NCBI GenBank assembly: GCA_026027325.1
Contig: JAMSLZ010000005.1
Span: forward strand, 2,790,001 to 2,854,000
Source of the DNA: Actinomucor elegans
Taxonomy: Eukaryota > Mucoromycota > Mucoromycetes > Mucorales > Mucoraceae
DNA: 64,000 nucleotides
Direction: 5' to 3'
Shown here piece by piece: positions 11,961 to 23,882 of the stretch. A program made the translations under genes and the position numbers. The notes under the pieces are model-generated. The model saw only the letters and a program-made list of their open reading frames with translations. It searched no databases and was not told the origin of the DNA. Every line of letters starts with the position of its first letter. The stretch's first letter is position 1.

Positions 11961-13086
11961 CCAAGCTTGAGAGCCAGGGCATTCTTTCTCCCGGAGAAAA
12001 AGAGCATCTTGGATTTATCATTTTATGTGCTTTATTGCCAAGATTGGCGATCTCCGTTTAAATGGCATTGGTATCTAGGATCTGGATGAATAGATTTAGA
12101 TTGCCTTGAGTAACCAAGGTACGATTTGGCGCGTTGTACTTTGCTTCATTTATACGCGTCCCAGTTTTAAAAGTCAACGTATAGTTATTTCATAATCATA
12201 AATGCTTGGATTTGTCATATCCAAGTAACTCAATATTTCTCGACGCACTAAAGGGCAACCATATATAATAGTTTTTTACAAATACGATTCAATGTCCAAC
12301 AAAAACTGCAGCTACCACTATGCAATTCTGACTTGATAGGGTGAATTAAGTCCCGGATGTTCTTATCAGCAAATTAGCCAGACAAAAAGCGATCCAATAC
12401 GCTCGCAGGATTCGAGATACCGCTCAGACTTCCAATGAAACTCTAAAAAATAAGCAAGAGAAAACGATAGTTTGGGTAAAGTACAGCATCGCATTTATAT
12501 GAGAATCAGTTTGTCCGGTTTAAAAAGGATAAATTTGTTTCAATAAACGATACGTGTGTTACAATCATCACTCTTTCAGATTTTATTAGTCTATATATAT
12601 CTAATTTTCAAAGTAAGGCAATATGTGTCATGCATACTTACTAGCCCGGCTCGTACGTTTTTCGTTCTAAGCGGTATTTTTCTAGAAACATAAAGTGAAA
12701 CTTTTACCTGTTAACCGTACCGAGAAAAGAAAGGGTCTAAAGAATTTTAACTAGTCAAACTTGTCTCGAATCATTAATAATCCAAAGCGATGAAATGGCG
12801 GACTGGTAATTGGTATCCGACAAAGCCGAGATTATTCGCAGAAAGCATGCAGTTACACTCACCCCAATCAAAATCAGGATATTCAATCATACAGAGCTGT
12901 TTAAACTCGAAATACTTGTTGAGAAGACCTTAGAGGATTCGATCTCTTTTCGGAGAGTAGCAGTAGAATTTATGTGGATTGAGTTGACTTGCATGTGGGT
13001 GTTTCATGAGAATAGCGGGTCATCCAATGAATTAAGCTTATAGGAATAATTCTGCCGTACGCTTTAAACTATGAGCTTCCAGGCTT

Positions 13087-13430
13087 CTAAGACATTATGA
13101 AAAATCTATTGGTAGAAACGTTTAGACGGAGATGAACATAATTAAATTGAAAACAGGCAGAAGTACTGGACTCCATAGCTTTTAGGCATGAATCACCAGA
13201 TAGAATAATCCATTTATGTGTCAGTCTTGCCATTTCGTAGATGGTTTTTTTTATTGTCGACTCATTAATCACGTTTACTTCCACCTTACCTGTTCCGACA
13301 GTATGAAACGTAGATAGCAATTTCTCTATAGCTTTATCTATTACCTTTTCAATGTCAGTGATGTAATATTGTCCTACACAAGTAATGGTTTTACCGCTCA
13401 AAAGTGGGTTTTCACTGGCGGATCTCTAAA
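13087..13430 (-). pseudogene. Open minus-strand fragment, possibly a relic exon
   Basis: About 104 codons are open without an ATG start, ending at a TAA near 13087. The readable protein includes GKTITCVGQYYITDIEKVID, then KVEVNVINESTIKKTIYEMA, a plausible globular composition. A TTTAG at about 13428-13432 could be an acceptor, but no upstream exon was found. It lies 240 bp upstream of the PDR start on the other strand. It may be a remnant of a lost gene. Confidence 0.3.
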
Positions 13431-13505
13431 TATTAAGGAAGAATCGTTCAGGCCTTGATTACTTTACCCGAAGTTTAGCACTAAAGTATCATTCAAATCG
13501 AAACT

Positions 13506-13513
13506 TATAAAAG
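13506..13513 (+). promoter_or_regulatory. TATA box of the PDR transporter gene
   Basis: TATAAAAG lies about 155 bp upstream of the ATG and is followed by a long C/T-rich leader, a layout typical of strongly expressed fungal genes. Confidence 0.6.
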
Positions 13514-13667
13514 GAAGGCAAGATTCAGTCAAAAGTATTTTCTCTTTGTTTCTAATCAATACTATATCTTCTATTTTTTCTTCCTCTCTATAATTACTTT
13601 CTTTTTTCAAGAAACCATCCATTTCATTCATTAAATCAATTATTATATCTATTTAACTTAATCCAAG

Positions 13668-16600
13668 ATGGATATGCCAGCGTTGCAAGGTATGCAACAA
13701 GACCGACACAATCGTGACGAAGAATATCAAACAAGACATCTATCTTCCGATGAATCAACTATCGAAGGAGTGCATGGAAAAGAAGAAGTTAGCAGTGACA
13801 TCGATGAATCAACAACTTATCCCAATCAGCTGTCTAACGGTGGCGCTTTCGGTGAACGCGAAGGCAATGCTGTCAACATCGAAGACGCTATGTCCAACTA
13901 TGAAGAAATCCGTAGAGAATTGACACAACAATCCCGTGTTTCTCGCCGCAAATCCATGACTGCGGATCAAGCCGAGAAAGGCGATGTCAAGGATTTCGAT
14001 CTGACGGACTTTTTACGCGAGCAAAATGACCAAGGTGAAGCTGCTGGTTTCCACCCTAAGCATATGGGTGTAGTCTGGAAAAATCTGGTTGTTCAAGGTC
14101 TCGGTGCTGATGCTAAAACCATTGATACTAACTATACATGGCTCCGCGATGCCGTTCAGTTCTGGAAATGGGGTCGCCACGCTGGTACTGATTTCACTAT
14201 CCTTAAGGGCAATGACGGTTTCTGTAAAGATGGTGAAATGTTATTGGTCCTTGGTCGTCCTGGTGCCGGTTGTACTAGTCTTTTGCGTGTTCTTGCCAAT
14301 ATGCGTGCCTCTTATACCAACATTGAAGGTACTGTTCATTATGGTGGTATCGAAGCTCAAGAGTTCTCTAAGCATTTCCGTGGTGAAGTCTGTTACAATG
14401 AAGAAGAAGATCTTCACTACCCTACTTTAACTACTAAGCAGACCTTGAGTTTCGCTTTGAAGAACAAGACTCCCGGCAAACGTTTCGAAGATGAATCCAA
14501 GGGCGAATTCATCAACAAGATTCTCTATATGCTTGGTAACATGCTTGGTTTGACAAGACAAATGAATACTATGGTCGGTAACGCTTTTGTTCGTGGTCTT
14601 TCTGGTGGTGAACGTAAGCGTCTTTCTATTGCAGAACAAATGACTACTCGTAGTTCCATCAACTGTTGGGATTGTGCTACTCGTGGTTTGGATGCTTCTT
14701 CTGCTCTTGATTATGTTCGTTCTCTCCGTATCATGACTGATATTTTGCACAAGACTACTATCTCTACTCTTTATCAAGCCTCTGATAGTATCTTCAATCT
14801 CTTTGATAAGGTCATGGTTCTCGATGAAGGCCGTTGTATCTATTTCGGCCCTACTGCTACTGCCAAGTCTTACTTTGAAGATATGGGTTTCTACTGTCCT
14901 GATCGTAAATCTACTCCTGATTTCTTGACTGGTCTCTGTAACATGAACGAACGTGAATATCGTGAAGGTATGAAGAACAAGGTCCCTGTCAACGCTGTTC
15001 AATTTGAAAAGACCTACAAGGAATCTTCTATGTATGCTGCCATGATGAAAGAACGTGATGAATACGAGCAAAAGATCAACCAAGACCGTCCTGATGAAAA
15101 GTTCCGTCAAGCCTTTGTTGATGCTCACCAAAAGTATGCTCCTGTTCATTCTCCTTTCGTTGCTACCTACTACCAACAAGTCAAGTCTCTTACCATCCGT
15201 CAATTCCAACTTATTTGGGGTGATAAGGGTGCTTTAGTCTCTCGTTATGGTGGTGTTATCGTTAAGGGTCTTATCATGGCTTCCGTTTTCTACATGATGC
15301 CCACTGATGCTAGTGGTGCTTTCTCTCGCGGTGGTTCTTTCTTGTTCTCTCTCTTGTTTAACGCTTTGATTGCTCAAGCTGAACTTTCGTCTTTCATGCA
15401 AGGTCGTCGTGTTCTTGAAAAGCACAAGCATTTTGCTCTGTATCATCCCTCGGCTTACTATATCGCACAAGTTATTGCTGATGTTCCTTTGGCTATTGTT
15501 CAAGTTTTGGTCTTTGAAATCTGTGTATACTTTATGATGGGTCTTGTTCTTGATGCTGGAAAGGTAATATTATAAGAAAAGTACGAATTCCATAACCTGT
15601 TTATTAATATTCCTTTTCAATTCTTTATAGTTCTTTACTTTCTTTGTTATCCTTGTCGTGACCAATTTGTGTATGAACGGTTTCTTCCGTTTCTTCGGTG
15701 CCGTTTCTCCCAATTTCTTCACTGCCTCTCAGCTTTCATCCATCGTATTGATTGCTTTCCTTGTTTACTGTGGTTATCAAATCCCTTATATTCAAATGCA
15801 CCCTTGGCTCTTTTGGATCTATTGGATTAACCCTCTTGCTTATGGCTACAAGGCTTTGATCTCCAACGAATTGACTGGCATGCATTTCACCTGTGAAGGA
15901 GCCAATTCTGTTCCATATGGTCCCTCTTATACTAACTCTGCTTATCAAACCTGTAATCTTCCCGGTGCTCAACCTGGTGCTGATTACGTTCTTGGTGATG
16001 ATTATCTCCATTACGCTTACGGTTATGAAACTTGGCAACGTTGGATCAACTTTGTTGCAGTCTTGCTTTTCTTTTTCTTCTTCACTATTCTTACCGCTCT
16101 TGCTATGGAATACATTGATCTCCAGAAGGAAGGCTCTGTTACCAAAGTTTACAAGGCCGGTCGTGCTCCCAAGGAAATTGATGAAACTCAAGCCCTTGAA
16201 CAAACTGTTACTGAACAAGATGAGAAGATGGAAGCTGTTTCTGAAGGTACCACTTTCTCCTGGCATCATATGGATTATACTGTTCCTATCAAGGGTGGCA
16301 AGTTGAAGCTCTTGAATGACATTGGTGGTATTGTTCGTCCTGGTCATCTCACAGCCTTGATGGGTTCATCTGGTGCTGGTAAGACTACTCTTTTGGATGT
16401 TTTGGCTAAGCGTAAGACCATTGGTCAAATCGAAGGTCGTATTTACATGAATGGCGAACCTCTTGGTCCTGACTTTGAGCGTACTACTGGTTACTGTGAA
16501 CAAATGGATGTCCATAATCCTAATGCTACTGTTCGTGAAGCTCTTAAGTTCTCTGCCTATCTCCGTCAACCTGCTGATGTTTCCAAGGAAGAAAAGGATG

Positions 16601-18138
16601 CCTATGTTGAACAAATCATCCGTCTTATGGAAATGGAAAGAATTGCTGATGCTCTTGTTGGTGATCTTGAAGCTGGTGTCGGTATCTCTGTTGAAGAACG
16701 TAAGCGTCTTACTATTGCTACTGAATTGGTCGGTAAGCCCAAGCTTCTTTTCTTGGATGAACCTACCTCTGGTCTTGATGCTCAATCTTCTTACAACATC
16801 GTGCGTTTCATTCGTAAACTTGCTGATGCCGGTTGGCCTGTATTATGTACCATTCATCAACCTTCTGCTACTCTTTTTGAACACTTTGATCATCTTGTCT
16901 TGTTGGTCAGAGGTGGTAAGACCGCTTATTGTGGTGAAATTGGCAAGGACGCTTCTACAATGGTTAAGTACTTTGAAAGAAACGGTGGTCCCAAGTGCTC
17001 TCCTAGTGCTAACCCTGCTGAATATATCTTGGAATGTGTTGGTGCTGGTACTGCTGGCAAGGCTACTAAGGACTGGTCTGAAGTCTGGACTGCTTCACCT
17101 GAAGCTAAGGCTCTTGATGCTGAACTCGAAGAAATCCATCAATCTATTGATGCTAACAAGAAGAACAAAAACAGTGCTTACTCTTTGAGTTTCTTCCAAC
17201 AGTTTTGGCTCGTTTACAAGCGTATGAATGTCTCTTGGTGGCGTTGTCCCAACTATAACATGGGTCGTCTCTTCAACGTTTGTTTCATTGGTCTTATCTC
17301 TGGTTTCTCTTTCTGGAAATTGGGTAACTCGCCTGCTGATATGCAAAACCGTATGTTCTCTGTCTTTACTACCCTGTTGATGTCCAATGCCTTGATTATT
17401 CTTGCTCAGCCTCGTTTCATGCAAGAGCGTTCTTGGTTCCGTCGTGAATATGCTTCTCGATACTATGGTTGGGCTCCATTTGCACTATCTTGTATCTTGG
17501 TTGAAATTCCTTACTTGATCTTTTTCTCTGCCATCTTCTTGTTCTGTTTCTACTGGACTGCTGGTCTTCAGACTGATTCTGATCGTGTTGGTTTCTTCTT
17601 TATTCATTTTACAGTGTTCTTATTGTACTCTGTATCTCTCGGTTTCATGATTGCCGCTTTCTCTGCTACACCACCCATGGCTGCTGTTATCAATCCTTTC
17701 TTTACATCCATTTTGATTCTGTTTGCTGGTATCATGCAACCCCCTAGTGCTATGCCTTACTTCTGGAGAGCTTGGATGTACTGGCTAGATCCGTACCATT
17801 ATGTGATTGAAGGTCTTGTCGTGAATGTCATGGACAGTGTCGAAGTTCATTGCAGTGAAGACCAATTCTCCAAGGTTCCTGTTCCTCCTGGACAAACTTG
17901 TGGCGCTTACATGAGTGATTTCTTTAACAGCGGTGGCTTTGGTTACGTTGCTAATAATGCTTCTACTGAATTGTGTGATTACTGTCCCTACACTCTTGGT
18001 AACCAGTTCTATGAAGGAAGAATCGGCTGGCACTTTGATAACCGTTGGAGAGATTTTGGTATTCTTTGTGCTTACTATATCTTTAACGTATTTGCTTTCA
18101 TGCTCTTTGTATTCTTATTCAGAAAGGCTAAGCGATAA
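13668..18138 (+). CDS. PDR-type (full-size ABCG) multidrug ABC transporter
   Basis: Two exons (13668-15563 and 15631-18138; intron 15564-15630, phase 0) encode about 1467 residues in the reverse (NBD-TMD)2 order of the Pdr5/Cdr1 family. These are plasma-membrane exporters of hydrophobic drugs and lipids. NBD1 has Walker A GRPGAGCTS (about residues 196-204, Cys in place of Lys), signature LSGGERKR (about 312) and the degenerate Walker B block CWDCATRGLD. NBD2 has normal Walker A GSSGAGKTT (about 878), degenerate signature ISVEERKR (about 988) and LLFLDEPTSGLD. The swapped degeneracies leave one canonical and one non-canonical site, as known for fungal PDR pumps. A Cys-rich extracellular segment near the C-terminus is also typical. 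Codon use is strongly biased (GGT, GCT, AAG, CGT), unlike neighbouring genes, suggesting high expression. A TATA box lies upstream. Confidence 0.95.
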
Positions 18139-19904
18139 ATCAATCGTGATCTCCTTTGATTACCCCCACTTTTTTCTTTTTTCTCACTAAAGCATTTCAT
18201 TTCCACTCTTATAGATTATTTATACACTTTACTTTATATAACAATTCCATGTAATTTTATTATTACCACTGTACATTTCTTTAATTCTTTAAAAGAAAAA
18301 ATAAATCAAATTTAACAATATATAACTTGAACGATCTTTTTTTTGTATCTTGTAATCTTTTCAAGTTACATTTTATCTCTTCTAGAGTATTACTTCTAAT
18401 GTTGCTTTAAGGGTACTTTTATAGGCTTAAACCTTTTTATATATATATATATATATACTATTACTTCCAAACTAGTATTCAAATTGACTTATAAATATCA
18501 TACCTTGATCAAAGGTAACAAAGACAATTATGATAGTGATGATGAGGATGGCAGATAACGTTTATAGAAAACCTTTCAAATGGAAAACTTCCATACTACA
18601 TTTTTGAGCTTCTGAAATGGCCATAAATAACAGCAATACTTTTAACTAATGAAACTCACTAATAACATTAGTCATTTAAGAACCAAATCAAGACAATAGA
18701 CTACTTTAAATGCAAGCAAAAATCCACGCCATCAAACAACAGTTAAAAAAAGATGATAATCCAAAAAAAAAAAGAATATCAATAGTAGAGCTTGACCATC
18801 CAACTGAGGAGAGAGCCATTGCATAACCCAGCAAAAATTAATGAGATTCTATATAAGTGGAAAATTATTAAGAAAATACCTCAAGAACAATAAACCAGTT
18901 TACAGTGCCATTTTTTTTTTTTTTTTTAGTTTATTAACTGTTATCATTGTTATTTTCCGGGAGATTCTACAAAGGGCTTACAATCTTATTAAAAACATAT
19001 ATGATAGCAATAGAATTACTTTCGTAATTATCATTATAACTGCAACTAAAGTTTCTGTTATAAGAGTATACTCTTAATACTTCTCATACTTGATACCATT
19101 ACACTTTATATTCAATTCCAGGCTAATATCGCATCTGACGACCGGTACATGCTCAGAACGAACCATCGCAACTACATATTTGTTACATGTCATTTATACG
19201 CATTTCATATGACATAAATCTGCATAGATTAAATATCTCTCCACCGTTCTTATTCAACTACCACATTTAATTAATGCTCTTCGACCAGAATAAGCCATCA
19301 CTGCATCTAACAGGACCGTTATATAACCGTTATTTTTTGAGCGTACTATATTGTCAATAATTAACAATAGATGATATGCTTTTCAGGTAAACAATGTTTC
19401 ATCTTTTATAGATCCCTTGACAGATGTTGATTAAATATCGCATCGGAATAATTGTCAATACGCATAATATGTTGCTTCAACTAGCGAAATGTCAGTTTGG
19501 CTCCAATAATATGACTATCGCTTTAGTCATTTATACATTTATAACCTATGTTAGTCAAGACGTTGTTGTATTTTTGCCAATCGCCCAAAGAAAAAAGCAA
19601 CTCAGCTTTCAAGCGTTCAATGAAACATTCAACCCTGACCATCTTCCATTACATACTAGAAAATAATATATTTAGAGAGCTCATGAAACTGAATAGCCTT
19701 TAGGGCTATTTTGGGATCTTCTCGTATTTAATCACTTTTAACATCGACCTCCGTTGATATATGATTATGTATGTGAACATCAGATTATTTATTAAACGAT
19801 AAAAAATATAACTTTGGTTCGTTTAGGACTTTTTTTTTTATTGATGCAGATGAAATAATATTCGCAAAAGTGCACAAACTTGGCTTTATACATTTTAATA
19901 ATGC
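18139..19904. other. Intergenic region, PDR 3' flank and repeat-bearing desert
   Basis: Contains the PDR 3' UTR with an AATAAA-like element near 18300, a (TA)n run at about 18438-18458, an A/T-tract-rich desert, and reverse-oriented dispersed repeat sequence near 19.11-19.33 kb. No supportable gene is seen. Confidence 0.65.
19110..19330 (-). repeat. Dispersed intergenic repeat, reverse-oriented
   Basis: On the minus strand this reads TTCTGAGCATGTACCGGTCG, then TCAGATGCGATATTAGCCTG. This is the family order (CTGAGCATGTACTAGTC, then ATCAGATGCGACATTAAAC). A second partial unit near 19285-19320 carries the GATGCAGT landmark, also on the minus strand. Confidence 0.55.
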
Positions 19905-21101
19905 TTAGAAATGGGGTAACCAGTTTACATTACTTGGGTACTTTTGTTCTGGTGTAGCGTATAAGCAAGAGAAAACTATCAATATAACCAACAAGCCTGA
20001 TGCAGCTGGTGCTTGGATAAGGGCTAGCAAGTAGGTGCATCGTTCAAGTGGCGAGAAATCTGGCACCATGACAAATACACATCCAATTGCGGAGAGAAAT
20101 ACCCAAACTGCACTTAATGACAGCAGTAACGTATTATTTCTGTTAATGTAAACCAATAATGAGACCATTAGACATATCGGTATCAGCAGGATACTGTGAA
20201 TTAATAAGCGCCCATATCCATGGTATTGGTTAAAAAACGAGTGAATACATAAGCGTAAATCCCTGGAAGATAACTCATTGCTGATTGTTGTATACGTTTT
20301 TAATTTGGCTTCAGGTAAACAAACCACAGGCTTGCAATAGTAACTTGGATGAAAAGATATTCCGATTATAATACAGAACAGTATATAACTTGTATACATT
20401 GACAAAACATCCATTGTATGTACTGTATCCATATTTTGTAAACGCATACATGATACTAATATGGATGAAGTACACTGAACTGCACCAAATAAGCAACTCA
20501 TGGTACTTTTTACGGAATAAAACCCATCGAAGGTAGGATCACTAATGTATATTTCATCTGGTGGAGTCAATAGCTGGATTCTTTCCATTGTCACAGTTAA
20601 TTTCTTTGGCCGGTATTTTGGAGGCCATACCTTTGGCAATCGAATATGCCCATCTAATGAGTAACCACCATTGTTAGTTTGGTTATTATTGTCTAATGAA
20701 TTACCATCGCTATTGGTTTGATTACCATTAATGTGTGTACTTGAATTCTTCTTGATGCTGTCTTGCTTATTTTCCTGGGGATCATGACCGATAAAATACG
20801 TTGCGTCGGATAATAAACGTATGTACTTGTATGGCATACCCACAGACATACCACTAATTAAATTACATAGAGCTATTGTTGCATCCTTAATATAACGACT
20901 AGGTTGGAATAGCAGCAATGCAAATGTTGTCGCATATGTCGACAAAGAGGGGAAAATGGCGCCGCTTTCCTTTGAAAATATATCATCTGTATAAAACTCT
21001 TCCTTAATCACCTCATATACACCAAGCAGCGCAATAGTAATAGCATTGAAAATAATTGTTGTTAACAATGTAGTGACATTTCTTTCGTATGATATATCCA
21101 T
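19905..21101 (-). CDS. Orphan multi-pass membrane protein
   Basis: A single uninterrupted ORF of 398 residues with an ATG at 21101. Hydrophobic segments occur near residues 10-30 (TTIIFNAITIALLGVY), 50-65, about 205-220, about 235-255 (YTSYILFCIIIGISF), about 300-318 (LIHSILLIPICLMVSLLVYI), about 325-345 and about 360-385, so roughly seven spans. A polar loop (about 110-150) is Asn/Thr/Ser/Gly-rich with an imperfect duplicated motif (NGNQTNSDGNSLDN, then NNQTNNGGYSLDG). The loop has several N-glycosylation-like sequons. No known transporter or receptor motif is recognised, and the family is unknown to me. Intact reading through 1.2 kb of AT-rich DNA argues that it is a real gene. It stands alone between two deserts. 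Confidence 0.7.
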   Translation of the reverse strand: MDISYERNVTTLLTTIIFNAITIALLGVYEVIKEEFYTDDIFSKESGAIFPSLSTYATTFALLLFQPSRYIKDATIALCNLISGMSVGMPYKYIRLLSDATYFIGHDPQENKQDSIKKNSSTHINGNQTNSDGNSLDNNNQTNNGGYSLDGHIRLPKVWPPKYRPKKLTVTMERIQLLTPPDEIYISDPTFDGFYSVKSTMSCLFGAVQCTSSILVSCMRLQNMDTVHTMDVLSMYTSYILFCIIIGISFHPSYYCKPVVCLPEAKLKTYTTISNELSSRDLRLCIHSFFNQYHGYGRLLIHSILLIPICLMVSLLVYINRNNTLLLSLSAVWVFLSAIGCVFVMVPDFSPLERCTYLLALIQAPAASGLLVILIVFSCLYATPEQKYPSNVNWLPHF

Positions 21102-23882
21102 ATTATATGTAATAATAATAATAAAATGAATGCTTATAACAATAACTACTTATAAATTCTCAAAGTACAATGCTAAAGGTTTTTATCCTACGCATAGCGC
21201 AAAGCTTTTTTTTTTTGAATACTGCGCAAATGTTCATTCCAACGTTCTTCTCAATAGCTAAGAGCATACATAGCTTTTAATAGAATTGACTTTATATGTT
21301 TATAAGGTTTGTGTTTCCAAAAGGCGCGGTAACTATTTGAAACAAATCTATTTCTAAACAAACATTACAGCTCAAGCAATAAAATAAAGTTTTGCATAAC
21401 CAATCCAAACGACATAACCCAGTAGCGCTTTTTAAAGGATAATATTTAGATATCCAACTGTATATCATGTGAAGGCACAAGTTAGAGTTGTTTATTAAAT
21501 AAGAGTACTGATAACGTTACACCTTGTGAATTTGAGATCTTGTAAATAAGAGGCTGAGTCAAAAACTACATAGCGTTATCAGAGGAGAAAAAGACTAGTT
21601 TCAGGTATAAAGGAACATCGAACAAAAAGTTTCAAACAAATGCTTTAATTAAAGGTCTCCACTTTCAATCACCAGACCCTCGTGTACTTCTTACATAAAA
21701 CGTATGGACGATATACTAAGACTAGATTCAGAGTACCCTAGATTTAATGATCTAGAATAGGAAAAAGGGAAGTATATGCTTTCATTGCGAGCATTCACCA
21801 AAAGCTTGCAAAAGAAATAAAACCTTTGTATAGTTACACGACGTTGAGTGCAATAAATATTCTGGAATAGACGCTTGCAGGATGCGTTGGAAATTAGGTC
21901 ATTAGTACAAAAGAAAAAAAAAACACCGGTAGAATAGAAGCAAGGTAGCCTAATTACCAAGTGATACTCTTTAAATTTTTCTATAGATATAGCGATAAAT
22001 TCCAAGTAATTTTTATAGTAAGCGATGTTAAATGGGGATCAGTCGATAGCCCTACGATTAATAGACCTTAGAGGGTATTATGTAAATTACATGACATTGC
22101 TAAAATAAAATACGCTCATAGCAAGTAAGTCAAATACTAACACTAATAGGCATATCGTTTTGCATTGAAAGTATAAAAGTTATTAGATGTTAAATATGGA
22201 TTAATTTCAAAAAAAAATCGTGTAGGTATATCTTTAGGCTCAGGTTTCCCAAAATGACATATTTTATGGAAGCGCGATAACAGCATTTCAGGGCATACCA
22301 TAGTAAAACTATAAGTGCTACATGCCCAATAATATTCAATAATAGCTATTTTAAGCTTTGCTATATATCAAATAAAGCAATCATAGATGTATTTCTAAAG
22401 TATATAGGATTCAGTTCCTATACAAAAATGGGTGCATGAATTAGAGGGAATGGCAAATAATTACACCATTAGGCGCCCAATTAAATGTAACACAAACTTC
22501 TCCCAAGTCAGGTTTTTTGCATATATATTTATTATATATTCTCTGAAAGTGCATTAAAGCACAAACCGATTTTTTTTAAATATATATTTGTAGGTTTCCC
22601 AATGACTTCCGCCTTGAGGCGATATCATTTGTTGAATTATCAACAGCCAATAAAATTAATGTCTTAATTATAATGTGCAGCTCATCATAAAACTAACGTA
22701 AATTACTGCTTGTTGAACTAACAGAAGAACAAGCATATCGTCATTTTTTCATCATAACTCTGTTAGTTACAGGTTATATGTATTTTGGTTAGTGGATCAT
22801 TTGTCATTCATCGATATTTATATCTTGGCTTGAGGAAGTCAAAGCAAGGCAAAAGAATAAAGCCCAACTCTCGACAAGTATTATGATGATGGTATCTCAT
22901 CATATATGCCAGAATAGCACATTTAACAAAAGCTTGGATTTTTTTTGAATATACTTGGTAGAAGCATAAGTAATGAAAAAATATGTCATTTTTTACACTT
23001 CATAGCTTTATTTATATTGATAATTCGGAACAAAAAAAAACATATCATTTATCAATTTCTTGATACAACTATAATTCATTCATACCTCCAGTTCAATAGA
23101 ATTGAGTTATTCATGAGCAAAAAAAAAAAATCATTGAGTGTTATTAATATAGCATCATTGACAGGCCTCTCTTCACATCCATACTTTGAACTTAATCCAA
23201 AAATGCTCTGGTTTATGTATGATTCGATACACTGTATTTTTGGCAAGGATGGATCTGTGGCAATATACGATAAAGTTTAGTCCATCCCGTTGATCGGCAC
23301 AAATAATCATAAAAGACAGTTATGTAATGACAAACAAACAAAATCAAGTATTAGCAAGTTCAATTGAAGCAGTAATTGATTTTAATAAGCAATACTTTTT
23401 ATGATTACTAAAGCTCTGTATTTTCTTTCCTTGAATCGTGTAACTACTGCCACGTTCCTTGGTAAGTTGCTGATCATTACCGAGTATGTATATGATTTGT
23501 ATAGAAATATATGAATGTAGGTATCACTACTAATACGGCCCTGTTAATTAACGGTATACAAGTACTATATATGGTGGATGTATTTGATGATGAATTTAAT
23601 GAAGCAATTGGCCTAAGCTTTCCGTTGTGTACGTCGCATGCTAATATTGCCTCACGTGTAATTGAAGCAAATACATGTGAAATGGGATATAACCCGTCAA
23701 TCTTATAACTGATATACGCATAAATATGTATTTTGTATATGTAACGTAAATTGCTTACTTAGATAGTATAAAAAAGAAGGGCCAAGCACCAAGAAAATGT
23801 TCTTCTTTTTTATATATAAATGTATATACCATCTTTATAAAGACTACATATATACGAATAAGTAACCATTCTTCTTTTTACT
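21102..23882. other. Gene desert between the orphan membrane protein and the bHLH gene
   Basis: 2.8 kb without a convincing gene. Short open stretches at 22945-23280 (readable as SLSVINIASLTGLSSHPYFE near the end) and 23511-23708 (DVFDDEFNEAIGLSFPLCTS) have protein-like composition. They lack start, splice and family support and may be relics of one decayed gene. Poly(A) and poly(T) tracts are frequent. Confidence 0.5.

Larger units (their letters stand above)
10508..13667. other. Gene desert between ABCF and PDR transporter genes
   Basis: No complete gene is visible in 3.2 kb. It holds the ABCF 3' UTR (an AATAAA-like signal near 10530), dispersed repeat copies near 10.9-11.1 kb, and stretches of less AT-rich, partly open sequence between about 11.75 and 13.43 kb that look like decayed coding DNA. 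The last 250 bp is a pyrimidine-rich promoter and leader for the PDR gene. Confidence 0.6.

Noticed and set aside
14427..15209. 260-codon minus-strand ORF inside the PDR gene
   Set aside because: It is a mirror of the biased codon usage of the plus-strand transporter; its protein has no recognisable domain and the plus frame is certain.
15736..16347. 203-codon minus-strand ORF inside the second half of the PDR gene
   Set aside because: Antisense shadow of the transporter coding frame.
16451..17188. 245-codon plus-strand ORF in another frame of the PDR gene
   Set aside because: Leu/Val/Ser-rich out-of-frame reading of the NBD2 region; a codon-bias artefact.
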